Shown: positions 27,306 through 36,996 of the stretch, in pieces
How positions within the stretch are numbered: the stretch's first letter is position 1
Layout of the letters: each line of letters begins with the position of its first letter
The notes under the pieces: generated by a model
The model's input: the letters and a program-made list of their open reading frames with translations, nothing else
What the model was told of the DNA's origin: nothing
Databases searched by the model: none
Program-made: the position numbers and the translations under genes
Source of the DNA: Oleomonas cavernae
Lineage (GTDB): Bacteria > Pseudomonadota > Alphaproteobacteria > Zavarziniales > Zavarziniaceae
Reading direction: 5' to 3'
DNA length: 64,000 nt
Assembly: GCF_003590945.1 (NCBI RefSeq)
Contig: NZ_QYUK01000011.1
Location: 834,001-898,000 of the forward strand

Positions 27306-28387
27306 GATACCGCCCAGGTCTCTTGCTGGCCCCAGCAGCCGGCCGGCCCGATGACCGAGGTCTGGGAGGCGCCGGTGCGCTCGACGATGCGGCCGACGAT
27401 GCCGACGCTTTCGCCCGCCTCGTGCAGGACGCGCAGGGCCGCTTCCGCCTTGTCCGGCGCCACCACCGCGATCATGCCCAAGCCGCAGTTGAAGGTGTTG
27501 GCCATCTCGGCCGCGTCCAGGCGGCCGACCTGCTGCAGCCAGGCCAGCACCGGCGGCAGGCTCCAGCGCGCCGCATCCAGCTCTGCCGCCGCCTTATCGG
27601 GCAGGACGCGGGGCAGGTTGCCGATGATGCCGCTGCCGGTAATATGGGCATAGGCCTTGACCAGGCCGGTGCGATGCGCGGCCAGCGGCCCCTTCACATA
27701 GATCCTGGTCGGGGTCAGCAGGCTCTGCCCCAGCGTCTTCCCCGGCTCGAACGGGCTCAACTGGTCATAGGCATAGCCTTCGCCCTCGACGATGCGGCGG
27801 ACCAGGGAATAGCCGTTGGAATGCACGCCGCTGGAGGCGATGCCGATCAGCAGGTCGCCGGGTACCACGTCGCCGCCGGTGAGCAGCTTCGAGCGCTCCA
27901 CCGCGCCGACGACGAAGCCCGCCAGGTCATAGTCGCCGTCCTGGTAGAGGCCCGGCATCTCGGCCGTCTCGCCGCCGATCAGGGCGCAGCCGGCGATCTC
28001 GCAACCCTTGGCGATGCCCTTGATCACCGCGGCGGCGTCATCGACCTTGAGCTTGGACGAGGCGAAATAATCGAGGAAGAACAGCGGTTCCGCCCCCTGG
28101 ACCACCAGGTCGTTCACGCACATGGCGACCAGGTCCTGGCCCACCGTATCGTGGATGCCGGCGGCGATCGCGACCTTCAGCTTGGTGCCGACCCCATCGG
28201 TCGAGGAGACCAGCAAGGGATCGTCATAGCCCGCGGCCTTGAGGTCGAAGAGGGCGCCGAAACCGCCCAGCCCGCCGATGACGCCGGGACGAAGGGTCGC
28301 CTTGGCGGCCGGCTTGATCGCCTCGACAAGGGCATCGCCCGCCTCGATATCGACGCCCGCGCCGCGATAGGTATAGCCGCTGCTCAT
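27302..28387 (-). CDS. purM: Phosphoribosylformylglycinamidine cyclo-ligase (AIR synthetase)
   Basis: A 361-residue PurM that closes the imidazole ring to form AIR with ATP. The start [17 protein letters not shown], the [10 protein letters not shown] loop, [12 protein letters not shown] and [12 protein letters not shown] are conserved. The ATG at 28387 is the family start; an upstream extension to 28516 lacks homology. It is the first gene of the purMN operon and diverges from the DUF2066 gene. Confidence 0.97.
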   Translation of the reverse strand: MSSGYTYRGAGVDIEAGDALVEAIKPAAKATLRPGVIGGLGGFGALFDLKAAGYDDPLLVSSTDGVGTKLKVAIAAGIHDTVGQDLVAMCVNDLVVQGAEPLFFLDYFASSKLKVDDAAAVIKGIAKGCEIAGCALIGGETAEMPGLYQDGDYDLAGFVVGAVERSKLLTGGDVVPGDLLIGIASSGVHSNGYSLVRRIVEGEGYAYDQLSPFEPGKTLGQSLLTPTRIYVKGPLAAHRTGLVKAYAHITGSGIIGNLPRVLPDKAAAELDAARWSLPPVLAWLQQVGRLDAAEMANTFNCGLGMIAVVAPDKAEAALRVLHEAGESVGIVGRIVERTGASQTSVIGPAGCWGQQETWAVS

Positions 28388-28565
28388 GACTCGCCTGGAT
28401 AGAAGCAATGGGCCCAAAGGGCCGGAAGCCGGGACCATACTGCAATCGCGGGCATTCTCAAGGGGCGGGGCCGCGCATATGCACGCAGCCAGGGCTTGCC
28501 GCCCTTGTCGCGCCACCTTCTGCCGCTATAGTCGCCGGACCATGCACCTTCATCCTGGACCTGTC

Positions 28566-29750
28566 ATGCCGCTTTTCCGCCTGGTGATCCGGCTCGTCTT
28601 CGTTGGCCTGCTGGGCGCCCTTGCGCTGTCGGCGCCCGCCCGGGCCGAGGGCTATCTCGTCGAGGGCGTGGCGGGGCAGGCGATGGCGGCCGACCCGCTG
28701 GCGGCGCGCGATGCCGCAACGTCCAAGGCCCAGCGGGACGCGCTCGAAATGCTGCTGAAGCGGCTGGCGGCGCCGGGCACCGAGGGGCGCCTGCCGACGG
28801 TGACCGACCAGTTGGTGTTCAAGACCATGCAGGGCTTCGAGGTCCAGCAGGAGAAGACGACGGCGACCAGCTATTCCGCGGTTTTCACCGTCGAGTTCCG
28901 CCGCGAGGCGATCGACCGGCTGCTGGCCAACGCCGGCGTCGACTATGTCGAGGCGGCGGGCAAGCCGGTGGTGGTGGTGCCGCTGCTGATCGGCTCGGAC
29001 GGCATCGCCCGCCTGTGGGAGGACGATAACGGCTGGCGCCAGGCCTGGGATCGCCGCCCGGCGGGGAACGATCCGCTGCGCATGGTGATTCCCTTGGGCG
29101 ATCTGCCTGATCTTCAGACGCTGACTGCCCAGGCGGCCCAGCAGGGCGACGGCGGGGCCCTGGCCGTGCTGGCGGCGCGTTACGAGGCCGACGGCAGCAT
29201 CGTCGCCACCGTGCAGCAGAGCGGGGCGGGCATCACCGTAACCGCCGCCGATCCCGGCCAGCCGCCGTTCTTCACCTCGACCTACCCGGTCGGCGCCGAC
29301 CCGGCGGCGGCCTACGACAAGGCGGTGACCGCGGTGGCCAACGCGATCCAGAATCGCTACCGCACTCTCAATGCCGTGCCGGCCGGCCCGGTGGTCAGTC
29401 TCGAGGCCAAGGCGCTGTTTACCGACCTGCGCGGCTGGCGCGATCTGAAGGCGGCGATCGAGGGCACCGCCGCGGTGAAGAAGGTCAGCGTCCGCCGGCT
29501 GGTGGTGGGCGAGGCGACCATCGCCATCGAATACCAGGGCGATCCGGGCAGCCTGCGCGAAGCCCTGGCCCAGCGCGGCATCGCGCTCGAAAATACCACC
29601 ACCGGCTGGCAGGTGCGGGCCGGCCTGCCTTCGACCACCGCGGTGCCCTACACGCCCGCGACGCCCGGCCAGGCGCCGGTGACGCTTTCCCCCTTGCCGG
29701 GCAGTGGGGCGCCGGGCGGCAACGCGCCGCCTGACCTGCTGTTCGAATGA
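28566..29750 (+). CDS. DUF2066 domain-containing exported protein
   Basis: A 394-residue protein with a signal peptide (MPLFRLVIRLVFVGLLGALAL...APARA) and the DUF2066 domain (AARDAATSKAQRDALEMLLKRL onward, with FEVQQEKTTATSYSAVFTVEFRREAIDRLL). Function unknown; the usual neighbourhood upstream of a CDP-alcohol phosphatidyltransferase and hdaA is kept here. The C-terminal 40 residues are Pro-rich and probably unstructured. Another in-frame ATG at 28542 is possible, but the one at 28566 gives the shorter, cleaner signal peptide. Confidence 0.8.
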   Translation: MPLFRLVIRLVFVGLLGALALSAPARAEGYLVEGVAGQAMAADPLAARDAATSKAQRDALEMLLKRLAAPGTEGRLPTVTDQLVFKTMQGFEVQQEKTTATSYSAVFTVEFRREAIDRLLANAGVDYVEAAGKPVVVVPLLIGSDGIARLWEDDNGWRQAWDRRPAGNDPLRMVIPLGDLPDLQTLTAQAAQQGDGGALAVLAARYEADGSIVATVQQSGAGITVTAADPGQPPFFTSTYPVGADPAAAYDKAVTAVANAIQNRYRTLNAVPAGPVVSLEAKALFTDLRGWRDLKAAIEGTAAVKKVSVRRLVVGEATIAIEYQGDPGSLREALAQRGIALENTTTGWQVRAGLPSTTAVPYTPATPGQAPVTLSPLPGSGAPGGNAPPDLLFE

Positions 29751-29768
29751 GGTAACCAGGCCGGATAG

Positions 29769-30320
29769 ATGGTCAATCTGGCCAATCTCATCACGCTCGG
29801 TCGTCTGGGATCGGTGCCGGTCATCGTCTGGCTGCTGCTCGACCAGCGCTATGTCACGGCCTTCTGGCTGTTCGTGATCGCCGGCATTTCCGATGGGATC
29901 GACGGCCTCCTGGCCAAGCGCTTCGGCATGGAGACGACGCTGGGCCGCTATCTCGACCCGATCGCCGACAAGGCCCTGCTGGTCTCGATCTACGTCGCCC
30001 TGGGGCTTCAGCTCTACCTACCGAAATGGCTGGTGCTGCTGGTGGTCAGCCGGGATCTGCTGATCATCGGCGCCATCCTGCTGGCCGGCGCGCTGGGCCG
30101 GCGCGTGGCCATCCGCCCGACCATGATCTCCAAAATCAACACCGTCGCGCAGATCGGCCTGATCGGCTGGGTGCTGGCCCATTTCGCCTTCGGCCTGACC
30201 GAACGGGCGGATACGATCACGACGATTCTGATCTGGGTGGTCGCGGCAACCACGGTGGCCTCGTGGTATCGCTATCTGATTATCTGGCTGAACGACATGG
30301 CGGGCATGGAGCAGGGATGA
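29769..30320 (+). CDS. CDP-alcohol phosphatidyltransferase family protein (PgsA-like)
   Basis: A 183-residue membrane enzyme with the family signature DGIDGLLAKRFGMETTLGRYLDPIADK, in which the acidic residues for metal and CDP binding are all present. It would transfer a phosphatidyl group from a CDP-diacylglycerol to an alcohol, as in phosphatidylglycerophosphate synthesis; the acceptor is not certain. The length is typical. The stop overlaps the start of the next gene by four bases. Confidence 0.88.
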   Translation: MVNLANLITLGRLGSVPVIVWLLLDQRYVTAFWLFVIAGISDGIDGLLAKRFGMETTLGRYLDPIADKALLVSIYVALGLQLYLPKWLVLLVVSRDLLIIGAILLAGALGRRVAIRPTMISKINTVAQIGLIGWVLAHFAFGLTERADTITTILIWVVAATTVASWYRYLIIWLNDMAGMEQG

Positions 30321-31405
30321 TGACGGCGCGCAAGCAACTGCTGTTCTGGCTTGTCGCCGTCGCCCTGTTCGCCATCACCCTGTGGGCCCTGTCGTCGGTG
30401 CTGCTGCCTTTCGTGGTCGGTATGGCGATTGCCTATCTGCTCGATCCCGTTGTCGACCGGCTGGAGCGCTGGGGCATCGGCCGAACCCTGGGCACGGCCC
30501 TGATCATGTTCACCTCCGTGGTCTTTGCCCTGATCGCCTTCGTCGCGCTGTTTCCCTTGCTGCGCGACCAGGTCGTGGCCTTCGGCCAGGCATTGCCCGA
30601 TCTGATCGCCAAGGCCCAGGAGGTCGGCCAGCAGCTCATCAACGATGTAATGGCCGAACTGACCCGCCAGCAGCGCACCGCCGTGTCCAGCAGCCTGAGC
30701 GAGGTCGGCAAGAGCGCCGCGGCGATGGTCGGCGACGTGCTGGGGAAATTGTGGGCGGGCGGGCTGATCGTGGTCGACTTCCTGTCGATCATGCTGATCA
30801 CGCCGGTGGTGGTGTTCTACCTCCTGCGCGACTGGGAAAAGCTGATCGCCGCCGTCGATTCCTGGCTGCCCCGCCAGCATGTCCAGACCATCCGCGAACA
30901 GGCCCGGCTGATCGACCAGGCCCTGGCCGGCTTCGTGCGCGGCCAGGTCGGCGTGTGCCTGATTTCGGGTACGCTCTATGCCCTGGGCTGGACCATCGCC
31001 GGCCTGAATTTCGCCCTGATCATCGGCTTGTTCGCCGGTTTCCTGGCTTTCATCCCCTATGTCGGCGGCCTGTTCGGGCTGTCCGTCGCGCTGATCGTCG
31101 GCGCCGGGCAATTCGGCCTCGACTGGACGCAACTGGGAATCATCTTTGCCATCTACCTGGTCGTCCAGGGGGCCGAGGGCACGTTCGTGCAGCCCTATCT
31201 GGTCGGGCGCAGCGTCGGCCTGCACGACCTGTGGATCATTTTCGCCTTGCTGGCGGGCGGCGCCCTGTTCGGCTTCCTGGGCGTGCTGGTGGCCGTGCCG
31301 GCGGCGGCGGCGGTCGGCGTGCTGGTGCGCTTCGCCCTGCACAACTACCTGCGCAGCAGCCTCTATACCGGCGAGCCCGCGCCGGCCGAGGTCGACGGTG
31401 AGTGA
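30317..31405 (+). CDS. AI-2E/PerM family permease
   Basis: A 362-residue polytopic protein with about eight membrane segments, starting LLFWLVAVALFAITLWAL and with the family block ITPVVVFYLLRDWEKL, a long central loop, then LIIGLFAGFLAFIPYVGG. Members export small molecules or ions; the substrate here is unknown. The gene overlaps the phosphatidyltransferase by four bases and hdaA by eight, inside a co-directional run to ppx. Confidence 0.88.
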   Translation: MMTARKQLLFWLVAVALFAITLWALSSVLLPFVVGMAIAYLLDPVVDRLERWGIGRTLGTALIMFTSVVFALIAFVALFPLLRDQVVAFGQALPDLIAKAQEVGQQLINDVMAELTRQQRTAVSSSLSEVGKSAAAMVGDVLGKLWAGGLIVVDFLSIMLITPVVVFYLLRDWEKLIAAVDSWLPRQHVQTIREQARLIDQALAGFVRGQVGVCLISGTLYALGWTIAGLNFALIIGLFAGFLAFIPYVGGLFGLSVALIVGAGQFGLDWTQLGIIFAIYLVVQGAEGTFVQPYLVGRSVGLHDLWIIFALLAGGALFGFLGVLVAVPAAAAVGVLVRFALHNYLRSSLYTGEPAPAEVDGE

Positions 31406-32099
31406 GCGGCCCGGGGCGGTGCAACTGCCCCTGGACCTGCCGTTTTCCACCGCCCTGGGCCGTGACGACCTGATCGTTCACGGCGGCAACGAAACCGCGG
31501 TGCAATGGCTGGCCCGCTGGCCCGACTGGCCGGGCCAGGCCCTGGCGCTGGTCGGGCCGCCCGCCTCGGGCAAGACGCACCTGTCCGCGGTCTGGTCCAG
31601 CGATGTCGGCGCCACGGTGGTGCTGCCGGCGGCGCTGTCGAATGCCCTGGTGCCGGCCCTTGCCGGCGGCCCGGTGCTGATCGAGGACGCGGACGCGGTC
31701 GGCGACGAGGAGGCCTTCTTCCACCTGATCAACCTGATGCGGGAGGAGGGGGGCAGCCTGCTGCTGACGGCGCGCGCGGCCCCGGCACGCTGGCCCTTGA
31801 CCCTGCCCGACCTGCGCTCGCGCCTGGGGGCTGTCCCCGTGGCATCGCTGGGCCTGCCCGACGAGGCCACGCTGGTGGCCCTGATCGCCAAGCTGCTGGC
31901 CGATCGCCAGCTATCGCTGGAAGCGCGGCTGCTGGACTGGGTGGTCACCCGCATCGACCGCACCCCGGCAGCGGCCCGCAACCTGGTCGCGGCCCTGGAC
32001 CGCGAGTCGCTGAGCGCCGGCGGCCGGCTGGGCCCGGCCGTCGTGCGCCGGGTGGTGGCGATGTTGGAACCCGCCGGCCCCGCAAGCGACGCGCCATGA
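31398..32099 (+). CDS. hdaA: DnaA-related replication regulator HdaA
   Basis: A 233-residue AAA+ protein related to DnaA domain III. QLPLDLPF near the start matches the beta-clamp binding motif of Hda, the Walker A loop is GPPASGKTH at 53-61, and Walker B is VLIEDADAV. HdaA stimulates ATP hydrolysis by DnaA and limits initiation in alphaproteobacteria. A GTG at 31398 inside the end of the permease gene is the likely start. No helix-turn-helix DNA-binding domain follows, as expected for Hda. Confidence 0.9.
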   Translation: MSERPGAVQLPLDLPFSTALGRDDLIVHGGNETAVQWLARWPDWPGQALALVGPPASGKTHLSAVWSSDVGATVVLPAALSNALVPALAGGPVLIEDADAVGDEEAFFHLINLMREEGGSLLLTARAAPARWPLTLPDLRSRLGAVPVASLGLPDEATLVALIAKLLADRQLSLEARLLDWVVTRIDRTPAAARNLVAALDRESLSAGGRLGPAVVRRVVAMLEPAGPASDAP

Positions 32100-32108
32100 C
32101 AGTGTCAT
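32096..32108. promoter_or_regulatory. Short palindrome at the hdaA stop, before ppk
   Basis: ATGACA-G-TGTCAT is a perfect 13-base palindrome that overlaps the hdaA stop and lies 40 bases before the ppk start. It could be a regulatory site for ppk, but nothing in the sequence shows what binds. Confidence 0.3.
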
Positions 32109-32147
32109 TTTGCTATTGTAGCTTTTGCGCAATATTTCGTTGAGCGT

Positions 32148-34346
32148 ATGGAGGATATGGCCGTGACCGAGAGCGCCGCGAGCAAGACTGCGACCAGCGA
32201 CCAGCCCGCGACCCCGGCACCGGCCGCCATCCCCGCGGTTTCCATGGACAGTCCCGACCGGTTCATCAACCGCGAACTCTCCTGGCTCGCCTTCAACAAC
32301 CGCGTCCTGGACGAGGCCTTCAACATCAAGCACCCCTTGCTGGAGCGCCTGCGCTTTCTATCGATTTCGGCCAACAATCTCGACGAATTCTTCATGGTGC
32401 GCGTCGCCGGCCTGCGCGGCCAGGTGCGGGCCGGGGTCGAGACGCTCAGCTATGACGGCCTGACCCCGGCGCAGCAACTGGTGGCGATCAATACGACGGC
32501 GGCCAAGCTGATGGCCGATCAGCAGCGCTGCTGGATCGGCTTGACCCACGACCTGCGCGGCGTCGGCATCGCCGTCGTGCCGCCCGAGGAATTGACCGCC
32601 GACGAGAAGTCCTGGCTCTCGTCGCGCTTCCTCGAGCAGATCTTCCCGGTGCTGACACCGCTCGCCATCGACCCGGCGCACCCGTTCCCGTTCCTGCCCA
32701 ACCTGGGCTTTGCCATCGTCATGCAGCTCAAGCGGCGGACCGACGGGCAGTTGATGAAGGCGCTGCTGCCGCTGCCCACCCAGATCGACCGCTTCATCCG
32801 CCTGCCCGGCGCCGAGATCCGGTTCGTCAGCCTGGAAAATATCGTCGGCCTGTTCTTCGACCGCCTGTTCCCCAACTACGAGATGACCGGGCGCGGCCTG
32901 TTCCGCCTCATTCGCGACAGCGACATGGAGATCGAGGAGGAGGCCGAGGATCTGGTCCGCCTGTTCGAGTCGGCGCTGAAGCGCCGGCGCAAGGGCCTGG
33001 TGATCCGCCTGAAGATCGACTCGGCGATGCCCGAGGATCTGCGCCGCTTCGTCATCGAGGAACTGGAAGTGTCCCCGGCCGAGGTGGTCGTGGTCGACGG
33101 CCTGATCGGCTTGGCCGACACCAGCCAGTTGATCATCGACGACAAGCCCGAGCTGAAGTTCACCCCCTATAACCCCCGATTTCCCGAGCGCATCCGCGAC
33201 TTCGGCGGCGACTGCTTCGCCGCCATCCGCTCGAAGGACATCGTGGTTCACCATCCCTTCGAGTCTTTCGACGTGGTGGTCCAGTTTCTGCGCCAGGCGG
33301 CGGCGGACCCGGCGGTCGTCGCGATAAAGCAGACGCTGTACCGCACCTCCAACGACAGCCCGATCGTCAAGGCCCTGGTCGAGGCGGCCGAGGCCGGCAA
33401 GTCGGTGACCGCCCTGGTCGAACTCAAGGCCCGCTTCGACGAGGCGGCGAACATCAAATGGGCGCGCGACCTGGAACGCGCCGGGGTGCAGGTGGTCTAT
33501 GGCTTCCTGGAGCTGAAGACCCACGCCAAGATCAGCCTGGTGGTGCGGCGCGAGGCCGGGCAACTGGTGACCTATACCCATTTCGGCACCGGCAATTACC
33601 ACCCGATCACCGCGCGCATCTATACCGACCTGTCCTATTTCACCGCCGATCCGGTGCTGGGCCGCGATGCCTCCTATCTCTTCAACTTCCTCACCGGCTA
33701 TGCCCGGCCCGAGCATCTGGTGAAGCTGGCCGCCTCGCCCGACACGCTGCGGCCGACCCTGCTGAAGCTGATCGACGAGGAAATCGCTCATGCCAAGGCC
33801 GGCCGGCCGGCGCAGATCTGGGCCAAAATGAACTCGGTGGTCGATCCCCAGATCATCGACGAGCTCTACCGCGCCAGCCAGGCGGGGGTGGAGATCGAAC
33901 TGGTGGTGCGCGGCATCTGCTGCCTGCGCCCCGGCGTGCCGGGCCTGTCGGAAAACATCAAGGTGAAGTCGATCGTCGGCCGGTTCCTCGAGCATTCGCG
34001 CATCATCTGCTTTGGTGCCGGCCAGGAATTGCCCTCGGACAATGCCAAGGTCTTCATCTCCTCGGCCGACTGGATGCCGCGCAACCTCGACCGCCGGGTC
34101 GAGACCCTGGTGCCCATCCTCAACCCCACCGTGCAGGACCAGATCCTCGACCAGATCATGGTGGCTAACCTGAAGGACGAGGCACAATCCTGGATCCTTC
34201 AGCCCGATGGCCAGTTTCAGCGGATCCATGCCAAGGATGGCGGCTTTTCAGCGCACAACTACTTCATGACCAATCCGAGCTTGTCGGGACGCGGCAAGGC
34301 GCTTAAGACCGCCGCGGCACCGCGCCTGGTGCTGGACGAATCTTGA
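32148..34346 (+). CDS. ppk1: Polyphosphate kinase 1
   Basis: A 732-residue PPK1 that makes long-chain polyphosphate from [23 protein letters not shown] opens the conserved N-domain after a 35-residue Ala/Pro-rich leader. The two active-site histidines are His459 (LKTHAKI), the autophosphorylated one by comparison with the E. coli enzyme, and His616 (LEHSRII). It is followed 13 bases later by ppx, so synthesis and degradation of polyphosphate are encoded together. Length is normal. Confidence 0.97.
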   Translation: MEDMAVTESAASKTATSDQPATPAPAAIPAVSMDSPDRFINRELSWLAFNNRVLDEAFNIKHPLLERLRFLSISANNLDEFFMVRVAGLRGQVRAGVETLSYDGLTPAQQLVAINTTAAKLMADQQRCWIGLTHDLRGVGIAVVPPEELTADEKSWLSSRFLEQIFPVLTPLAIDPAHPFPFLPNLGFAIVMQLKRRTDGQLMKALLPLPTQIDRFIRLPGAEIRFVSLENIVGLFFDRLFPNYEMTGRGLFRLIRDSDMEIEEEAEDLVRLFESALKRRRKGLVIRLKIDSAMPEDLRRFVIEELEVSPAEVVVVDGLIGLADTSQLIIDDKPELKFTPYNPRFPERIRDFGGDCFAAIRSKDIVVHHPFESFDVVVQFLRQAAADPAVVAIKQTLYRTSNDSPIVKALVEAAEAGKSVTALVELKARFDEAANIKWARDLERAGVQVVYGFLELKTHAKISLVVRREAGQLVTYTHFGTGNYHPITARIYTDLSYFTADPVLGRDASYLFNFLTGYARPEHLVKLAASPDTLRPTLLKLIDEEIAHAKAGRPAQIWAKMNSVVDPQIIDELYRASQAGVEIELVVRGICCLRPGVPGLSENIKVKSIVGRFLEHSRIICFGAGQELPSDNAKVFISSADWMPRNLDRRVETLVPILNPTVQDQILDQIMVANLKDEAQSWILQPDGQFQRIHAKDGGFSAHNYFMTNPSLSGRGKALKTAAAPRLVLDES

Positions 34347-34359
34347 ACGTCGAGAGCCG

Positions 34360-35871
34360 ATGACGATAGCCGAGGCCGTGGAACCGCGTACGCGTGCAAG
34401 CAGAACAGGACGGGTCGGGGTCGTTGACGTCGGGTCGAATTCGGTCCGCCTCGTGGTCTACGAGAGCGTGGGCCGGAATCCCGCTGCCATGTTCAATGAA
34501 AAGGTGCTGTGCGGCTTAGGAAGGCGTCTGGCCTCGACCGGCAAGCTCGACGCCGAAGGGGTGAAGACCTCCTTCGCCGCGATCGAGCGCTTTGTCGCCT
34601 TGTCCCGGGTGATGGGGGTATCGCGTCTGGAAATCGTGGCCACGGCGGCAGTGCGCGATGCCAGCGACGGGCCCGATTTCGTGGCCCGCGCCGGCAAGAT
34701 CGCGGGCGCGCCGATCCGCGTGCTCTCGGGCCAGGAGGAAGCCTATTTTTCGGCCGAAGGCGTGCTTTCGGCGATTCCCGACGCCAACGGCCTGGTCGGC
34801 GACCTGGGCGGCGGCAGCCTGGAAGTGGTGATGGTCGGCGAGGGCCAGGTGGGTGCCCAGGCGACCCTGCCGCTGGGCCCGCTGCGCCTGATGGAAGCGG
34901 CGCAGGGCGATCGCAACAAGGCCAGCGACATCATCGACCAGTCCCTGTCGGGCCTGCCCTGGCTGGACGACCTGCGCGGGCGCACCTTCTTTGCGGTCGG
35001 CGGCGCCTGGCGGGCCCTGGCCAAGATCCACATGGCCCAGGTCAGCTATCCCCTGCGCGTGCTGCATCACTACCGCATCCAGCGCGGTGACGTGCGCGAT
35101 CTCTCCCGCATCATCTCGAACCTGTCTCGCGAAAGCCTGGAGCGGATTTCCGGCCTCTCGCGCCGGCGCCTCGACACCCTGCCGCTGGCCGCCCTGATCC
35201 TCGACCGCGTGCTGAAGGCGACCAGGCCCAAGGATGTGGTGTTCTCCTCCTACGGTCTGCGCGAAGGGCTGCTCTACAGCCGGCTGTCGGCGCGGGAGCG
35301 GGCGCTGGACCCGCTGATTGAAACCGCCTGCGAGATGGGCGCCCGCATGGGCCGCTTTGCCGAGCACGGCGAGGAAATGGCGCAGTGGACCGCCCAGCTC
35401 TTTGCCGACGAGAATGCCGAGGAAGCGCGCCTGCGTCTGGCCACCTGCCATCTCTCCGACATCGGCTGGCGCGGCCACCCGGATTATCGCGCCCAGCAAA
35501 GCCTGTTCGAGATCCTGCGCGGGCCCTTTGTCGGCATCGACCATCCCGGCCGCGCCCATGTCGCCCTGGCCATCTATGCCCGCTATGACGGCGACCCCGA
35601 GTCAGGCGCCTCGCGCCAGGCCTCGGCCGTGCTGGACGAGCGCCAGATCCTGCGCGCCCGGGTCCTGGGGGCCGCCCTGCGCCTGGGCCATGTGCTGACC
35701 GGCGGCACGCCCGGCATCCTGCACGATTGCCCCCTGGTGCTGGGCGACGAGGCCGTCACCTTGAGCCTGCCGCCGCGCCACGCGGCCCTCGATGGTGAAG
35801 TGGTCCAGCGCCGCCTCGCCACCATCGGCCGCCTGATCGGCCGCCAGACCAAGGTCGAAATGGCGGCCTGA
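34360..35871 (+). CDS. ppx: Exopolyphosphatase
   Basis: A 503-residue Ppx/GppA-family enzyme that trims polyphosphate from its ends. The phosphate-binding loops VGVVDVGSNSVRLVVYE near the start and GDLGGGSLEVVMV near residue 150 belong to the ASKHA fold, and a C-terminal HD-like helical region follows. It directly follows ppk1, as in other alphaproteobacteria, and ends 22 bases from the convergent sulfur-cassette gene. Confidence 0.95.
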   Translation: MTIAEAVEPRTRASRTGRVGVVDVGSNSVRLVVYESVGRNPAAMFNEKVLCGLGRRLASTGKLDAEGVKTSFAAIERFVALSRVMGVSRLEIVATAAVRDASDGPDFVARAGKIAGAPIRVLSGQEEAYFSAEGVLSAIPDANGLVGDLGGGSLEVVMVGEGQVGAQATLPLGPLRLMEAAQGDRNKASDIIDQSLSGLPWLDDLRGRTFFAVGGAWRALAKIHMAQVSYPLRVLHHYRIQRGDVRDLSRIISNLSRESLERISGLSRRRLDTLPLAALILDRVLKATRPKDVVFSSYGLREGLLYSRLSARERALDPLIETACEMGARMGRFAEHGEEMAQWTAQLFADENAEEARLRLATCHLSDIGWRGHPDYRAQQSLFEILRGPFVGIDHPGRAHVALAIYARYDGDPESGASRQASAVLDERQILRARVLGAALRLGHVLTGGTPGILHDCPLVLGDEAVTLSLPPRHAALDGEVVQRRLATIGRLIGRQTKVEMAA

Positions 35872-35893
35872 GGGCCGCCATCGTCGGGGCCGT

Positions 35894-36973
35894 CTAGGCC
35901 CGTTGCGAGACGCTGTCCCGCGCCGCGCCGCCGGGCCTGACCCGCGGAAAGATCTCCCGGGCGAAGCGGGCCATCTCGGCCTCGAACGGCTGGAATTGCA
36001 GCATGAACAGTTCGATGCCGAGGGCATGGAATGCCTGGATGCGCTCGGCGACCTGGTCGTAGCTGCCCACGAGGCCGGCGCCGGTGCCGCCGTTGCTGCC
36101 CACCCGGGGTGCCTTGGCAAGGGTCTGGAGCATCACCACCTTGGCGTCCGAGTTCGCCCGCTGGACCGCCCGCACGGCCGCATCCTTGGCCGCCAGCGCC
36201 GAGAGATGTTCGTGCACCGCGTTCGCCTCGGCCTCGGTTTCCCGCGCGATCACGAAGGCGGAGAGGCCGAAGCGCAGCGGCGGCCCACGGCGCGGCCGCC
36301 GCCGCACGTCGGCGATCAGCACTGCCACATCCGCGGGCGGCTGGCCGTTGATGAACCAGACATCCCCGTGATCGGCGACCAGGTCGCGGGCCGGCGCGGA
36401 TTCCCCGCCCACATAGAGGGTCGGGCGCGCCCGGTAGCTGTTCCTGGGGAACAGGGCGCATTCCTTCAGGTCGAAGTTCTCGCTGCGGTGGGTCAGGTTC
36501 TCGCCGGCGAGGAGCCGCGACACCACGGAGATCCAGTCGCGACCGTAGGCATAGCGGTCGTCATGCTCGGCGAAGGGCAGGCCGGTCTTCTCGAATTCCA
36601 CCTTGTTCCAGGCATTGACCAGGTTGAGGGCAAAGCGGCCGCGGCTGATAGCCTCGATCTGGAGCGCCATCTTGGCGAGGATGACGGGATGGAAGAGCTG
36701 GGGCTTGATCGCCGCGATCAGCTCGATGCGCGTGGTGAGCGCGGCGAGCCCGGCGGCGGCGGTCCAGGCGTCGAGCTGGTCGAAGTCGGGCCGGTGCGGG
36801 TTGAAGGTGTGCTGCGCGATCAGCGTGGAATCATAGCCCAGCGCCTCGGCCTCCAGCACCAGGTGCTTATTGCGCTCCCACGAGGCATCGAAGGGTTCGT
36901 CAGGATCCTGCAAGGCCGCGCGCGCACCGTGAACGGCAGCCCAGATCCCGAAGCGGAGTGTCTTGGATGTCAT
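35894..36973 (-). CDS. LLM-class flavin-dependent monooxygenase (sulfonate/sulfone type)
   Basis: A 359-residue bacterial-luciferase-like enzyme with SsuD/SfnG-type features: IAAIKPQLFHPVILAKMA, ISRGRFALNLVNAWNKVEFEKTG, LYVGGESAPARDLVADHGDVWF, and QVAERIQAFHALGIELFMLQFQPF near the end. It would use FMNH2 and oxygen to cleave a carbon-sulfur bond and release sulfite. Its context with an ssuABC-like transporter and a second flavoprotein supports sulfur acquisition. No flavin reductase is present, so FMNH2 must come from elsewhere. The ATG at 36971-36973 is the family start. Confidence 0.82.
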   Translation of the reverse strand: MTSKTLRFGIWAAVHGARAALQDPDEPFDASWERNKHLVLEAEALGYDSTLIAQHTFNPHRPDFDQLDAWTAAAGLAALTTRIELIAAIKPQLFHPVILAKMALQIEAISRGRFALNLVNAWNKVEFEKTGLPFAEHDDRYAYGRDWISVVSRLLAGENLTHRSENFDLKECALFPRNSYRARPTLYVGGESAPARDLVADHGDVWFINGQPPADVAVLIADVRRRPRRGPPLRFGLSAFVIARETEAEANAVHEHLSALAAKDAAVRAVQRANSDAKVVMLQTLAKAPRVGSNGGTGAGLVGSYDQVAERIQAFHALGIELFMLQFQPFEAEMARFAREIFPRVRPGGAARDSVSQRA

Positions 36974-36996
36974 GAAGCCGATCCCCTGGGCCAAGG

